Of a stretch of DNA of 64,000 nucleotides, positions 23,615-31,612 are shown piece by piece. The stretch is from NCBI GenBank assembly GCA_963825635.1, contig CAWGTU010000002.1:62001-126000 (forward strand). The letters run 5' to 3'. This DNA is from JAOUEA01 sp963825635. Lineage in GTDB: Bacteria; Actinomycetota; UBA4738; HRBIN12. The notes below the pieces were generated by a model, which worked only from the letters and a program-made list of their open reading frames with translations, was not told the origin of the DNA and did no database searches. The position numbers and the translations under genes were made by a program. Numbering within the stretch: position 1 is the first letter of the stretch; each line of letters opens with the position of its first letter.

Positions 23615-23687
23615 TGGAGACGACCGGGATCGAACCGGCGACCTCCGGCTTGCAAAGCCGGCGCTCTTCCAACTGAGCTACGTCCCC
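23615..23687 (-). tRNA. tRNA-Ala (TGC)
   Basis: The minus strand folds into a complete cloverleaf of 73 nt. The acceptor is GGGGACG/CGTCTCC and includes the G3:U70 pair that defines alanine identity. The D arm is GCTC/GAGC, the anticodon stem CCGGC/GCCGG with loop TTTGCAA (anticodon TGC), and the T arm GCCGG/CCGGT with TTCGATC. The discriminator is A and CCA is not encoded. In related genomes this tRNA usually neighbours tRNA-Ile near gyrA. Confidence 0.97.
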
Positions 23688-23750
23688 TCGTCGCGCTCCG
23701 AGTCTATCGAGGCACCCACACCCCGGCGCGGATGTGGAACCATCCCCTGG

Positions 23751-24488
23751 ATGGCGACACCGAACGAGGAGCGATCGCGCGACCCGGTCGACCTGCTCGA
23801 GGAGCAGATCGAGTACTACCGGGCGCGCGCCCCCGAATACGAGGAGTGGCTCCGTCGACACGGGCGCTACAGCCGGGGTCCGGAGGCCAACGCCCGGTGG
23901 TTCGCCGAGTTCGACGAGACGCGCGATCGTCTCCGCGACTTCGACGCGCGAGGGGACGTGCTCGAGATCGCCTGCGGGACTGGCCAGACGACCTCGATCC
24001 TCGTGGAGACGGCCACCCGGCTCACCGCGCTCGACGCCGCTCCGGAGATGATCGACGAGGCTCGGCGACGACCGGAGCTCGGGAACGTCACGTTCGTGCA
24101 GAAGGATGTCTTCGAGTGGGAGCCTCCACGATCGTTCGACTCGATCGTCTTCACCTTCTGGCTCTCGCACGTGCCCGCTGAGCGGTTCGAGTTCTTCTGG
24201 TGCCTCGTCGGAGAGGCGCTCGCACCGAACGGCCGCGTCTTCTTCAGCGACAACCTGTACGCGCCATGGGCAACCGCGATCGACCACGAGCTTGAGGAGC
24301 CGAGCGCCGGGTCGGTGACCCGGCGCCTCAACGACGGCAGGGAATTCCGGATCGTGAAGCGCTTCTTCGAGCCGGCCGGGCTCCAGACGGAACTCCGGCG
24401 GATCGGATGGAACATCGACGTTCGGGCAACGGGAGAGCTCCTGCTGACTGGCTCAGGCCGACCCGACACGGCCGACGGAGGTGCATGA
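23751..24488 (+). CDS. Class I SAM-dependent methyltransferase
   Basis: Encodes 245 residues. Motif I is VLEIACGTGQTT (near residue 72), followed by the acidic loop TALDAAPEMIDEARRR, then FVQKDVFEW and the post-motif SIVFTFWLSHVP. This is the methyltransfer fold of the UbiE/type-11 group. N-terminal EEQIEYYRARAPEYEEW is typical of small-molecule methyltransferases. The substrate is unknown. The TGA overlaps the candidate starts of the DUF2461 gene, so the two are likely coupled. Confidence 0.88.
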   Translation: MATPNEERSRDPVDLLEEQIEYYRARAPEYEEWLRRHGRYSRGPEANARWFAEFDETRDRLRDFDARGDVLEIACGTGQTTSILVETATRLTALDAAPEMIDEARRRPELGNVTFVQKDVFEWEPPRSFDSIVFTFWLSHVPAERFEFFWCLVGEALAPNGRVFFSDNLYAPWATAIDHELEEPSAGSVTRRLNDGREFRIVKRFFEPAGLQTELRRIGWNIDVRATGELLLTGSGRPDTADGGA

Positions 24489-24492
24489 GACG

Positions 24493-25140
24493 GTGACGGC
24501 GTTCACGGGGTGGCCGGTGGAGGCGCTCGAGTTCTACGAGGGGCTCGAGGCCGACAACTCGAAGACGTACTGGCAGGCGAACCGTTCCGTCTACGACGGA
24601 TGCGTGCGCGCCCCGATGGAGGCGCTGCTCGCCGAGCTCGAAGCAGAGTTCGGCCCCGGGAAGGTCTTCCGGCCGTACCGAGACGTGCGCTTCAGCCGCG
24701 ACAAGTCGCCCTACAAGACACATATCGGGGCGACGATCGGCGATGGGTACGTGCAACTCGATGCCGGCCGGCTGGCCGTGGGCGCGGGGATGTGGGAGAT
24801 GGCGCCGGATCAGCTCGAGCGATACCGGGCCGGCGTCGACGACGCACGAAGCGGGCCCGAGCTCGTGACGCTCGTCGAGGGGGCCCGCGCCGACGGCATC
24901 TCCGTGATGGGGCGCGATGAGCTGAAGACGGCGCCTCGCGGTTTCCCGAAAGACCACCCGCGCATCGAGCTCCTGCGCTACAAGGGGCTGGTGACCTGGC
25001 GCGAGTGGCCGGCTGGACCGTGGCTGGGCACGAGGCGCGCCGAGCAACGCGTGGTCGAGTTCCTCCGGGCCTCGCGACCGATCGTCACCTGGCTCTCGGC
25101 CACCGTGGGTCCGTCGACGCTGCCGCCTCGCCGCGCCTGA
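24493..25140 (+). CDS. DUF2461 family protein
   Basis: Encodes 215 residues. The sequence TAFTGWPVEALEFYEGLEADNSKTYWQANRSVYD matches the N-terminal signature of DUF2461 (TIGR02453), as do FRPYRDVRFSRDKSPYKTHIGA and the middle region. The family is widespread and uncharacterised. I favour the GTG at 24493, which gives the usual TAFTG start with GGAGGT upstream; the GTG at 24481 would add four residues. It follows the methyltransferase directly and is convergent with the beta-lactamase-like fusion. Confidence 0.85.
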   Translation: MTAFTGWPVEALEFYEGLEADNSKTYWQANRSVYDGCVRAPMEALLAELEAEFGPGKVFRPYRDVRFSRDKSPYKTHIGATIGDGYVQLDAGRLAVGAGMWEMAPDQLERYRAGVDDARSGPELVTLVEGARADGISVMGRDELKTAPRGFPKDHPRIELLRYKGLVTWREWPAGPWLGTRRAEQRVVEFLRASRPIVTWLSATVGPSTLPPRRA

Positions 25141-25168
25141 CCGATCGCTCCTGCGACCGGTTCCGAGC

Positions 25169-27158
25169 TCAACCCTCGAGCGGGAACACCCCGAGGAGCC
25201 GCTCGGCGCCCTCAGCGTAGGTGACGACCTCGGCGTGCAGGGCCACGCACGACGCGGAGACGGTCGGCCCGATGTCGCGCATCCAGCCCTCGAGCTCGTG
25301 CCACCGGGCCGTCCCGCGATCGACCGGGTATGCGAGCGAGAGATGCGGGATCCATCCATCGAGCGCGATCCGGTCGCTCTCCGCGGTCGGCAGCCCCGCG
25401 TCGACGGATGCGGAGCGCAGGTCCGATATCGCCGGGAGGATCGCCGACCCATCGAGTCGGACGATCGGAGTGTCGGCTTGGCGGAGGATCTCGAGCGCGG
25501 TCGAGCGCAGCTCGAGCCCGCCCTGCGACGCCGCCCATGCCTGGACGACCTCGACGATCCGCCGCTCGTCCTCACCGGTGAGGGGCGAGTCCCGCGTTCC
25601 GAACGCCTTCAGGGTGGCGTGTCCTGCCGGGGCGGCGCATCGCACCCCGATGCGATCGAGCGTCTCCCCCTGCCAACCGGAGAACGCCTTCGCCAGGGCT
25701 CCGACCGGCCGCACGATCACGTATGCGGTACCCAGCGCCTCGCGGAACTTCCACTCGTCGACGAGGATCGGGGACTCGGACGGAGCCAGGCGATCCTCGA
25801 CGTCGAGCCACTGCACGAGGCCCTCGTGGTTCAGTCCGATCTCGACACGTGCATCGCCGCCGGCGGTGGTGAAGGTCCCTCGCAACGGCGTCTCCGCCTC
25901 GATCGACTCCACCGCCAGGCCCCCAGAGCGCGCCACGAGGCGACCTGCCTGAGCGGCGCGCCGTTCATAGGACTCGTCGGTCGCCACGTTGTCGGCGAAC
26001 AGCGCGCCGGCCTCTGCGTCGCGCCACGACGACAGGAGCGCCGCGGCTCTCGTCGCACCCTCTGCGAGCGACGCGGTCTCCACCGCGCGTCGCGGTCCCA
26101 GCTCGTTGCGATCCGCGAGCATCTCGAGCGCCTCGATGCAGGCGCCGTGCATGTCGCCGTACGTGACGTTCGAGAGTCCGATCACGCCGACGTCGTGCTC
26201 CGGCAGCCAACGCATGTGCGAGCCGTACCCCGGCAGCCCCCCGCTGTGGCCGACGGATGTGCCGAGCCGTTCGTCGATACGCACGCCCAGGCCGATGCCG
26301 TAGCCGGTCGCGCTCACCCGCGACGATCCGCCCGGCGAGGGGCGGTACCGGGTCACCTCGTCCACCCGGCGGAGCTGCTGCATCTCTCGGCGCGCCCATC
26401 GGGGAAGCGGGCCGTCGTCGGGCTCGTCGCGCGGAGGCCACGCGTCGAGGAAGAATCCGACCCAGCGCGCCAGGTCTCGCACGGTCGTCCACAGGCCGCC
26501 CATCGGGGCGATCGTGCCGTCGCCCAGGGGCTCCCCCTCGTGCACCCACGCTCCGTCCTGCAGGCGGTAGGGCTCCGCCACGACGGCGGAGCCGGGTCGC
26601 ACCCACGTCGTCGACGTCATGCCGAGCGGTTCGAGCAGTGATCGGACGACGAGGTCCTGCACGCGCTCCCCGGCGACGCGCTCGATCACACGGCCGACCA
26701 GACCCCAGCCGAGGTTCGAGTACTCGAACCTCGTGCCCGGGGTCCAGGCGAAGGCCACCCCCGCGTCGATCAGCGCGTCCATCGACCCCGGCGAGAGATC
26801 CAGGTGCCGGTCCGCCCATGCGTCGTCGGTCGGGAGGCCGGCTTCCATCGACACGAGGTGCCGCACGGTGATCGGCGGACCGTCGGACGTCGGGCCTCGC
26901 CAGGCCGAGAGCTCGGGGACGTGCACGGACACCGGGTCGTCCAGCCGGAGCCGGCCGTCGGCCACGAGCATCATCAGCGCGGCTCCCGTGAAGCTCTTGG
27001 TCATCGACGCGATGCGGAACACGCTGTCGGCGTCGGGCGTCGCCGGGCTCGTCGAGGCTCAGCGAGCCGACGCCGCCGGAGTCCACCAGCTCCCCGCCTC
27101 GCACGAGTCCCCACGCGACACCGGGGATGCGCTCGCGCCGCATCCATCGCGCGAACAC
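25169..27158 (-). pseudogene. Serine beta-lactamase-like/2H-phosphoesterase fusion, frameshifted
   Basis: The main frame (27022 to 25169, about 617 codons) begins FRIASMTKSFTG, with the class C/serine hydrolase SxxK motif, then YSNLGWGLVG (YxN) and GHSGGLPGYGSH. It continues without a stop into a C-terminal domain with two HxT/S motifs, HATLKAFG and HLSLAYP, the mark of 2H phosphoesterases (2'-5' RNA ligase superfamily). The missing N-terminus (VFARWMRRERIPGVAWGLV...SLSLDEPGDA) lies upstream in another frame, shifting near 27035-27050 just before TPDADSV. One indel would restore the gene. A GTG at 27178 lies in the downstream frame, so the exact start is uncertain. The domain fusion is unusual. 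Confidence 0.75.
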
Positions 27159-27243
27159 CTCTGCGAGCGCTCGGTCACCTCGTCGCCATCGGATGCGTAG
27201 CCTACGAGGCACCGCGGTGGACGGTCGCTGCCACGATGGCGAC

Positions 27244-27891
27244 ATGGAGTTCGACGGGCACATCCTCGGCGCGTCGTTCGCCTCGGGCGATCGGATCGTG
27301 GTGGGTCGGTGGCTCCGCTCCCCGCTCGGCTCCTTCGCCGACGTGATGTGGTGCCGATCCGACGGCCGCCGCGTGCTGCTCGCGCCCGACGAGCGAGTGC
27401 GGGACTTCCTTGCCGGCCATTACGCGTTCGACGAGCTGCGCGTCGAACGGGTCACGGCGGAGCGAACGGGAGACGGCGTGATCGTGGGATCGGCCGGTCC
27501 GGTGCGACTGACGGTGCGACCGAGCGGGCCCGGGTGGGCGTCACTGCTGCTCGCCCTGCGGCCGCGAGGGATCCGCACCGCGAAGGCCTGGATCGACCTC
27601 GAGGACCGGGTGCTCCGGCCGCTCGTGCGACCGCTGTTCGCGGCCGCCGACGTACGAACCTCCGGCGAGACCCTCGCAGGCGCCCGAGAGCGTTACGCGA
27701 TCCACGACTTCCGTCACGCGGAGGCGACCGCCTCGGTCGATGGCGTCGATCTCGGTCCTACGGCTCTCTGTGCGCCCGCGGGATTCGGATTCAGCGAGTT
27801 CCCGTCGACCGCGGCGCTCGTGCGCGTGACGTCGATCTTCGAGGGAGATGCGGCTGCGGAGGCCGTCTCAGGCAGACCCCGCGGTGGGTGA
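27244..27891 (+). CDS. Conserved hypothetical protein
   Basis: Encodes 215 residues from MEFDGHILGASFASGDRIVVGRW. It has alternating hydrophobic beta-strand pattern, SPLGSFADVMWCRSDGRRVLLAPDERV and an FDELRVERVT segment, then a basic/aliphatic C-terminal half. Similar proteins seem to be common in actinobacteria, with no function known to me. No signal peptide or transmembrane helix is evident. Its last 24 bases overlap convergently the end of the membrane-anchored protein gene of the Mau-like cluster. Confidence 0.65.
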   Translation: MEFDGHILGASFASGDRIVVGRWLRSPLGSFADVMWCRSDGRRVLLAPDERVRDFLAGHYAFDELRVERVTAERTGDGVIVGSAGPVRLTVRPSGPGWASLLLALRPRGIRTAKAWIDLEDRVLRPLVRPLFAAADVRTSGETLAGARERYAIHDFRHAEATASVDGVDLGPTALCAPAGFGFSEFPSTAALVRVTSIFEGDAAAEAVSGRPRGG

Positions 27892-28491
27892 CGGGCTGTT
27901 CGTCGGGGTCGGCGACATGCCGGGCCGCCACTGTTCCACGGCCCCGCCGTCGGGAGCTCGGTCGAGGCAGGTTCGCCGGCAGACCTCGCCGGTGAAGCTC
28001 GTCATCGCCCACCAGAAGTACGACGTGCGGAACCGCCCGAACTCGAGGGTCTTGATCGGCACCGCGACCGACATGCCGTCGGACGACTTGCGTCGGACCT
28101 TCACGTTGCGCAGGAACAGGTCGCGACGGTCGCGGCGATCGCGCCAGAGCGACGCCTGCAGGTCGGATCCCGTGCTTCGGACCACCACGAAGTACTCGGC
28201 GTCCTCGCCTCCTTGGGTGTCGAGGAAGACGTAGGCGTTGCCGCGGTCCCAGATCGACGCGGGCCTCCAATCGGCGAACGTGATCACTGTCACCTCGGTG
28301 CGGCCCTGGTGGTCGAGGCGCACCTTGCGCACATCGAGCAGCCCCCGGGTGTCGTTGGGATCGTCGACGTCGCTGTGGAACGACGGCGCGGCGAGCGCCG
28401 CCAGCGCCATCGCCACGATCAGGCCCGCCACGAGGAACGGCACGACCGAACGCAGCGGTGATGCGGCCCAGCGGTCGCGGGTTCGGATCAC
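27868..28491 (-). CDS. Membrane-anchored extracytoplasmic protein, last gene of Mau-like cluster
   Basis: Encodes 207 residues. A basic N-terminus and one transmembrane helix (VVPFLVAGLIVAMALAALAA) place the rest outside the membrane. The ectodomain starts DVDDPNDTRGLLDVRKV and is beta-rich (VTVITFADWRPASIWDRGNAYVFLDTQ), ending with FTGEVCRRTCLDRAPDGGAVE, where two Cys may pair. Related proteins with the D-P-D-T-x-G and CR-x-C-x-DRAPD motifs are known to me only as hypothetical. The GTG start overlaps the MauE-like stop (GTGA). This links it to a pathway that handles disulfides outside the cell. Confidence 0.7.
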   Translation of the reverse strand: MIRTRDRWAASPLRSVVPFLVAGLIVAMALAALAAPSFHSDVDDPNDTRGLLDVRKVRLDHQGRTEVTVITFADWRPASIWDRGNAYVFLDTQGGEDAEYFVVVRSTGSDLQASLWRDRRDRRDLFLRNVKVRRKSSDGMSVAVPIKTLEFGRFRTSYFWWAMTSFTGEVCRRTCLDRAPDGGAVEQWRPGMSPTPTNSPSPTAGSA

Positions 28492-29612
28492 GCGGGCGTC
28501 CCCCGGCCCAGCCATCTGATCGCCGTCCACGCGGTGAAGCCTGCCACGCCGAGACCCACGACGACCAACACCATCGGTAGCAACTCTCCCGAGGTGGGCC
28601 ATCCCGGCCACGACAGCACCGGCTCGGGAGCGGGACGGAGCGTGACCACGAGCGCGAGCGCCGCGAGTGCCGCGTTGCGCATCAGCAGGGCACCGGGCTC
28701 CACCGCTTCGCGACCGCCGAAACACCCGCACGGCACCTGCGGACCGAATCGGCGCCATGCGCGCACCGCTTCCGCGGTGAACACGACCAACAGCACGAGT
28801 GCCCAGACGCCCGCGGTCCGCGTCCAGCCCGACGCGACCATGATCGGGACGAGGGCTTCCGCGGTCGGCACGGCGAGCGTGGCGGCGCTCTCGACACCGT
28901 GTGGGAGCCCGTGCTCATCGAGCGTGGCCCGCCATCCTGGGAGATCGACCGCCTTCGACATCGCCGCCCACGCGAAGGCGATGGCGAGGGCCGCGGTCGC
29001 GAGCGAGGCCCACCCGTCGTCGGCCTGCGTCGCCAGCGCGACCGACACCACGGCGACGACGACGAGCACAACCCCGTTCGCGAGGTTCCGTCGGCCCTCC
29101 GGCGACCCGGCCAGGCGATCGACCAACCGTTGGGACTCCTGCTGGGTGTGCACGCCGGCCGACCTGGCGGCCGAGAGACCCCGAACCAGCCCGAACGGCG
29201 CGACGATGAGCGCGCCCACCGCGGGATCACCCGAGGCGAACGCGGCGAGAGCCACGACCACGAGGGTGCCGTGGGACACGTAGGTGAAGAACCCGATGCC
29301 GAGACCGGCGCCGTACAGGGTCGCGGCGATCGGCCACGAGAAGAACTCACGCCACCAGTCGGGAACCTGCCGGCGGAGCTGCGGCACCGTTGCCGTCACG
29401 CGGGGGAGCTCCCCCAGCGCGTAGACGATCGCCGTGATCGCGACGGCCACGGCACCGGCGCGTCCCCAGGGCGCCTCGAGCAGCGCACCAGTGAAGCCCA
29501 GCGCGGCGCCGAAGAGCGCGGCGGTCACGGTCGCGCCCGCAACGTGCAGCGATAGGGCGACGGCCCACCTCGTTCGTCCCCCGTACACGACGGGGGTGAT
29601 GGTCTCCACCAT
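28488..29612 (-). CDS. MauE/DoxX-type redox membrane protein
   Basis: Encodes 374 residues with about ten transmembrane helices. The C-terminal half matches MauE: four helices with PCGCFGG (Cys295/Cys297), which in methylamine utilisation helps form or shuttle disulfides for the small subunit. The N-terminal half is a separate helical bundle (HVAGATVTAALFGAALGF, SHGTLVVVALAAFASG) not present in classical MauE and reminiscent of DsbD/cytochrome-biogenesis-like membrane domains. The ATG has GAGGG upstream. Neighbours encode MauA-like and MauD-like proteins, supporting a role in maturing that exported protein. Confidence 0.75.
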   Translation of the reverse strand: MVETITPVVYGGRTRWAVALSLHVAGATVTAALFGAALGFTGALLEAPWGRAGAVAVAITAIVYALGELPRVTATVPQLRRQVPDWWREFFSWPIAATLYGAGLGIGFFTYVSHGTLVVVALAAFASGDPAVGALIVAPFGLVRGLSAARSAGVHTQQESQRLVDRLAGSPEGRRNLANGVVLVVVAVVSVALATQADDGWASLATAALAIAFAWAAMSKAVDLPGWRATLDEHGLPHGVESAATLAVPTAEALVPIMVASGWTRTAGVWALVLLVVFTAEAVRAWRRFGPQVPCGCFGGREAVEPGALLMRNAALAALALVVTLRPAPEPVLSWPGWPTSGELLPMVLVVVGLGVAGFTAWTAIRWLGRGTPA

Positions 29613-29621
29613 CGACAGCCC

Positions 29622-29726
29622 TCAGGGGCCGTAGAGCGCTGACCACCCGGCGACCGCCGACGCTGTGACGAGCATCAGGAGCAGTGCCATCGCGAGTGCG
29701 CCGCCGCCGAACGGATCGGTCAACAC
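29622..29726 (-). CDS. Possible 34-residue single-helix membrane protein
   Basis: A short frame starts at a GTG overlapping the last Cys codon of the MauA-like gene and fills nearly all of the space up to the MauE-like gene. It reads LTDPFGGGALAMALLLMLVTASAVAGW. One strong transmembrane helix takes up most of the chain. Exact packing between two coupled genes argues for translation; the small size and lack of a separate ribosome site argue against certainty. Confidence 0.45.
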   Translation of the reverse strand: MLTDPFGGGALAMALLLMLVTASAVAGWSALYGP

Positions 29727-30238
29727 TTCTTGTTGAGCTCCCTGTAGGTGATGCAGAAGACCTTCAGCCGCCGCGGGCAGTATCCCCGGACCGCATAGTC
29801 CCCGTTGATGCGGATGTTCGAACGGGAGCAGCAGTCCTGGATGTGGCGCAGCCGACCCGAGCAGCACCGGGTCCATCCGCCTCCGTACCGCGGTGACCCG
29901 GTGAAGGGGTACGCCTCGGGCACGACCTGCTCGCACGTCTTGCGGCGGGTCTGCTTCCGAGGATCGACGTACTTGTCCCCCTCGTCGTCGACCGGGTACC
30001 CGTACTGGGGATGCATCGGGTAGCCGTAGCGGTCGGTGCGGGACAGCGGGGAGTACGGGTGGGGGCAGGAGCCCGTCGTATAGGTGTGCCCGCAGATGTG
30101 ATAGGCCTGCGCGCGATCGGGCGCGATCGCGGTGGCCACCAGGCCCCCGCCGGCGAGCGCCACCACCCCCCGGCCGACACGACCGAGGAAGCTCCGGCGG
30201 CTGGTGCGCGTGGCGAGCGATCGCTCCGCCCGTTCCAT
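29720..30238 (-). CDS. Tat-exported Cys-rich MauA-like protein (methylamine dehydrogenase light-chain family)
   Basis: Encodes 172 residues. A twin-arginine signal (TSRRSFLGRVG, Arg14-Arg15) ends at AQA|YHIC. The mature 127 residues contain ten Cys (49, 58, 102, 125, 126, 136, 137, 154, 162, 172), including two CC pairs, and the core GGGWTRCC...QDCCS...GYC. This resembles the disulfide-rich methylamine dehydrogenase small subunit, which is also Tat-exported. The mature chain has only Trp122, so the two-Trp cofactor TTQ of that enzyme cannot form here. It sits between MauD-like and MauE-like genes. A GTG at 30256 is an alternative start. Confidence 0.75.
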   Translation of the reverse strand: MERAERSLATRTSRRSFLGRVGRGVVALAGGGLVATAIAPDRAQAYHICGHTYTTGSCPHPYSPLSRTDRYGYPMHPQYGYPVDDEGDKYVDPRKQTRRKTCEQVVPEAYPFTGSPRYGGGWTRCCSGRLRHIQDCCSRSNIRINGDYAVRGYCPRRLKVFCITYRELNKKC

Positions 30239-30243
30239 CGAGG

Positions 30244-30753
30244 TCAGCTTGCCCACTGTGCGCGATCCTCCGTGATCCGTCGGTTGGCGGTGTCCACGAG
30301 CCCCTCGACCTGTTCGAGGTTGTTCACGGTCCCCTTGGCGCGCACGACTCCCCGTTCGTCGAGCACGACGACGAACGGGGTGCCGGGAACCGCGAGCGCT
30401 CGCTCGGCTTCGGTGTCGTGCACGACGATCGGCTCCAGCCGTCCGGCGGCGGCGGCGGCCGGCACCCCCGGCGCGACCTCGAGGCAGACGGCGCACGTCT
30501 CCGAGGCGAACAGCACGAGGCGAGGCCGGCCCGCGCCGCCGAGCACGACCGCCCCCCCGTCGGCGTCGTGAGCCGAGAGCGGGGGCAGCGGCTCGCCGAG
30601 CGCCGGGCCCTCGTCGTCGATCTCGAGGGCGCCGCGCGGACCGAGCCGCAGATGCAGGGTGCCGACCTGCCGGGCGAGCGCGACCACCACGATGCTGAGC
30701 ACGACCACGAGCAGCCACAGCACGACGAACGCCAGCGCCCACCACCCGGTCAT
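30244..30753 (-). CDS. MauD/TlpA-like membrane-anchored thioredoxin-fold protein
   Basis: Encodes 169 residues. One N-terminal transmembrane helix (ALAFVVLWLLVVVLSIVVVAL) is followed by a thioredoxin-like domain with LVLFASETCAVC (Cys87-Cys90) and the cis-Pro region VPGTPFVVVLDERG. MauD and TlpA proteins with this layout promote disulfide formation in exported partners. The stop lies six bases before the MauA-like ATG, so they are certainly co-transcribed. The exported partner with ten Cys is the obvious substrate (inference). Confidence 0.82.
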   Translation of the reverse strand: MTGWWALAFVVLWLLVVVLSIVVVALARQVGTLHLRLGPRGALEIDDEGPALGEPLPPLSAHDADGGAVVLGGAGRPRLVLFASETCAVCLEVAPGVPAAAAAGRLEPIVVHDTEAERALAVPGTPFVVVLDERGVVRAKGTVNNLEQVEGLVDTANRRITEDRAQWAS

Positions 30754-30813
30754 CCGGCCGGTCCCCCGGCGGGTCCTCCGGCCATCACCGTTCGGCCGGC
30801 GCTTCCCACGGCC

Positions 30814-31374
30814 TCAGCGCATCGTCCAGGTCGGCTGCTTCGTCTCATCGAGGAACTGTACGAACGGTGAGCCGTCGCCGGCCAGTCCGACGATCGCCCG
30901 AAGCTCGCCCGCCCGGTCGAGCAGACGGAGCACCGGTGAGCCTTCGGCGGCCAGACCGAGACGAACCCGCACCTTGCCCGCGTGGTCGTAGAGACCGAGC
31001 GTCGGGGACCCCTGCTCCGCGAGGGCGTAGACCTGGGAGAGCTCGCCATCGGCCACCTGCATCCCCATCGTGGGTGACGCCTCGGGTGCGAGACCGAACT
31101 TCGCCCGGATGCGCCCGTTCTTGTCGCCGAACGCCAGGCTCGCGCTGCCGTCGCTCGACAGGCCGACCGTCGCACGCACCTTTCCGTTCTCGTCGCCCAC
31201 CGCGAGCCCGGCGGCACCGTCGGCGGAGAGGCCGAACCGCATGCGCACCTGCCCGTCGGGCGACAGCAGCGAGAAGAACGGGTCCTCGTCGTTCGAGAGC
31301 CCGATGCGCACCCTGACCCGCCCGTCGTCGTCGACGACCTCGAACTCGCCCGCCTGCACGACTCGCTTCTTCAT
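30814..31374 (-). CDS. 23-residue-repeat beta-solenoid-like protein
   Basis: Encodes 186 residues: a ten-residue cap (MKKRVVQAGE), seven full repeats of exactly 23 residues and one partial repeat. The consensus is roughly L-x-L-x-D-x-x-G-x-[VLI]-R-x-x-x-G-L-x-x-[DE]-G-S-P. Such regular short repeats with Gly and Asp turns suggest a beta-solenoid. It has no signal peptide, transmembrane helix or Cys. It heads the Mau-like gene run, 60 bp before the MauD-like gene. Function unknown; a scaffold or structural role is a guess. Confidence 0.75.
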   Translation of the reverse strand: MKKRVVQAGEFEVVDDDGRVRVRIGLSNDEDPFFSLLSPDGQVRMRFGLSADGAAGLAVGDENGKVRATVGLSSDGSASLAFGDKNGRIRAKFGLAPEASPTMGMQVADGELSQVYALAEQGSPTLGLYDHAGKVRVRLGLAAEGSPVLRLLDRAGELRAIVGLAGDGSPFVQFLDETKQPTWTMR

Positions 31375-31409
31375 GTCACTCCAGACCCGCTCGAGGTCGG
31401 GGAGGCGAC

Positions 31410-31430
31410 GACCCGGCGGAGTGCCGGGTC
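31410..31430. promoter_or_regulatory. Hairpin/operator 36 bp upstream of the solenoid gene
   Basis: GACCCGGC-GGAGT-GCCGGGTC is a perfect 8-bp inverted repeat with a five-base loop. It lies between the enolase-family gene and the first gene of the Mau-like cluster, where an operator or 5' leader hairpin would be placed. No T-tract follows. Confidence 0.45.
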
Positions 31431-31519
31431 CGCGGTGTGAGGCGGGCGCATCTGCGTATGGTCGCCCCTGCGAGCCCTCGGCTCAAGCACGTGCAGACAC
31501 GCGAACAGACCCGGGAAGT

Positions 31520-31557
31520 GAGAAACCGCCGGAACCCGGGGGCCCCAGCGGTCTCTC
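31520..31557 (-). terminator. Imperfect hairpin after the enolase-family gene
   Basis: GAGAAACCGC (31520) pairs with GCGGTCTCTC (31548) with one mismatch, with a GC-rich loop. It lies about 55 bp downstream of the enolase-family stop on the minus strand, so it may end that transcript. No U-run is seen. The rest of the 31375-31612 spacer shows nothing further. Confidence 0.35.
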
Positions 31558-31612
31558 ATGGTGGACGTTACGGCCGGTGTGGGTGTCCCGTCAAACTCGG
31601 GCCGGGTTCTTG

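Noticed and set aside
29720..30745. A longer protein start upstream of the MauA-like gene
   Set aside because: The upstream part of that frame is antisense-like and Arg/Gly-rich and overlaps the MauD-like gene; the Tat signal starts at the chosen ATG.
27868..31374. Complete methylamine dehydrogenase operon
   Set aside because: No heavy-chain beta-propeller, MauG-type heme enzyme or amicyanin is encoded, and the MauA-like protein lacks the second Trp.
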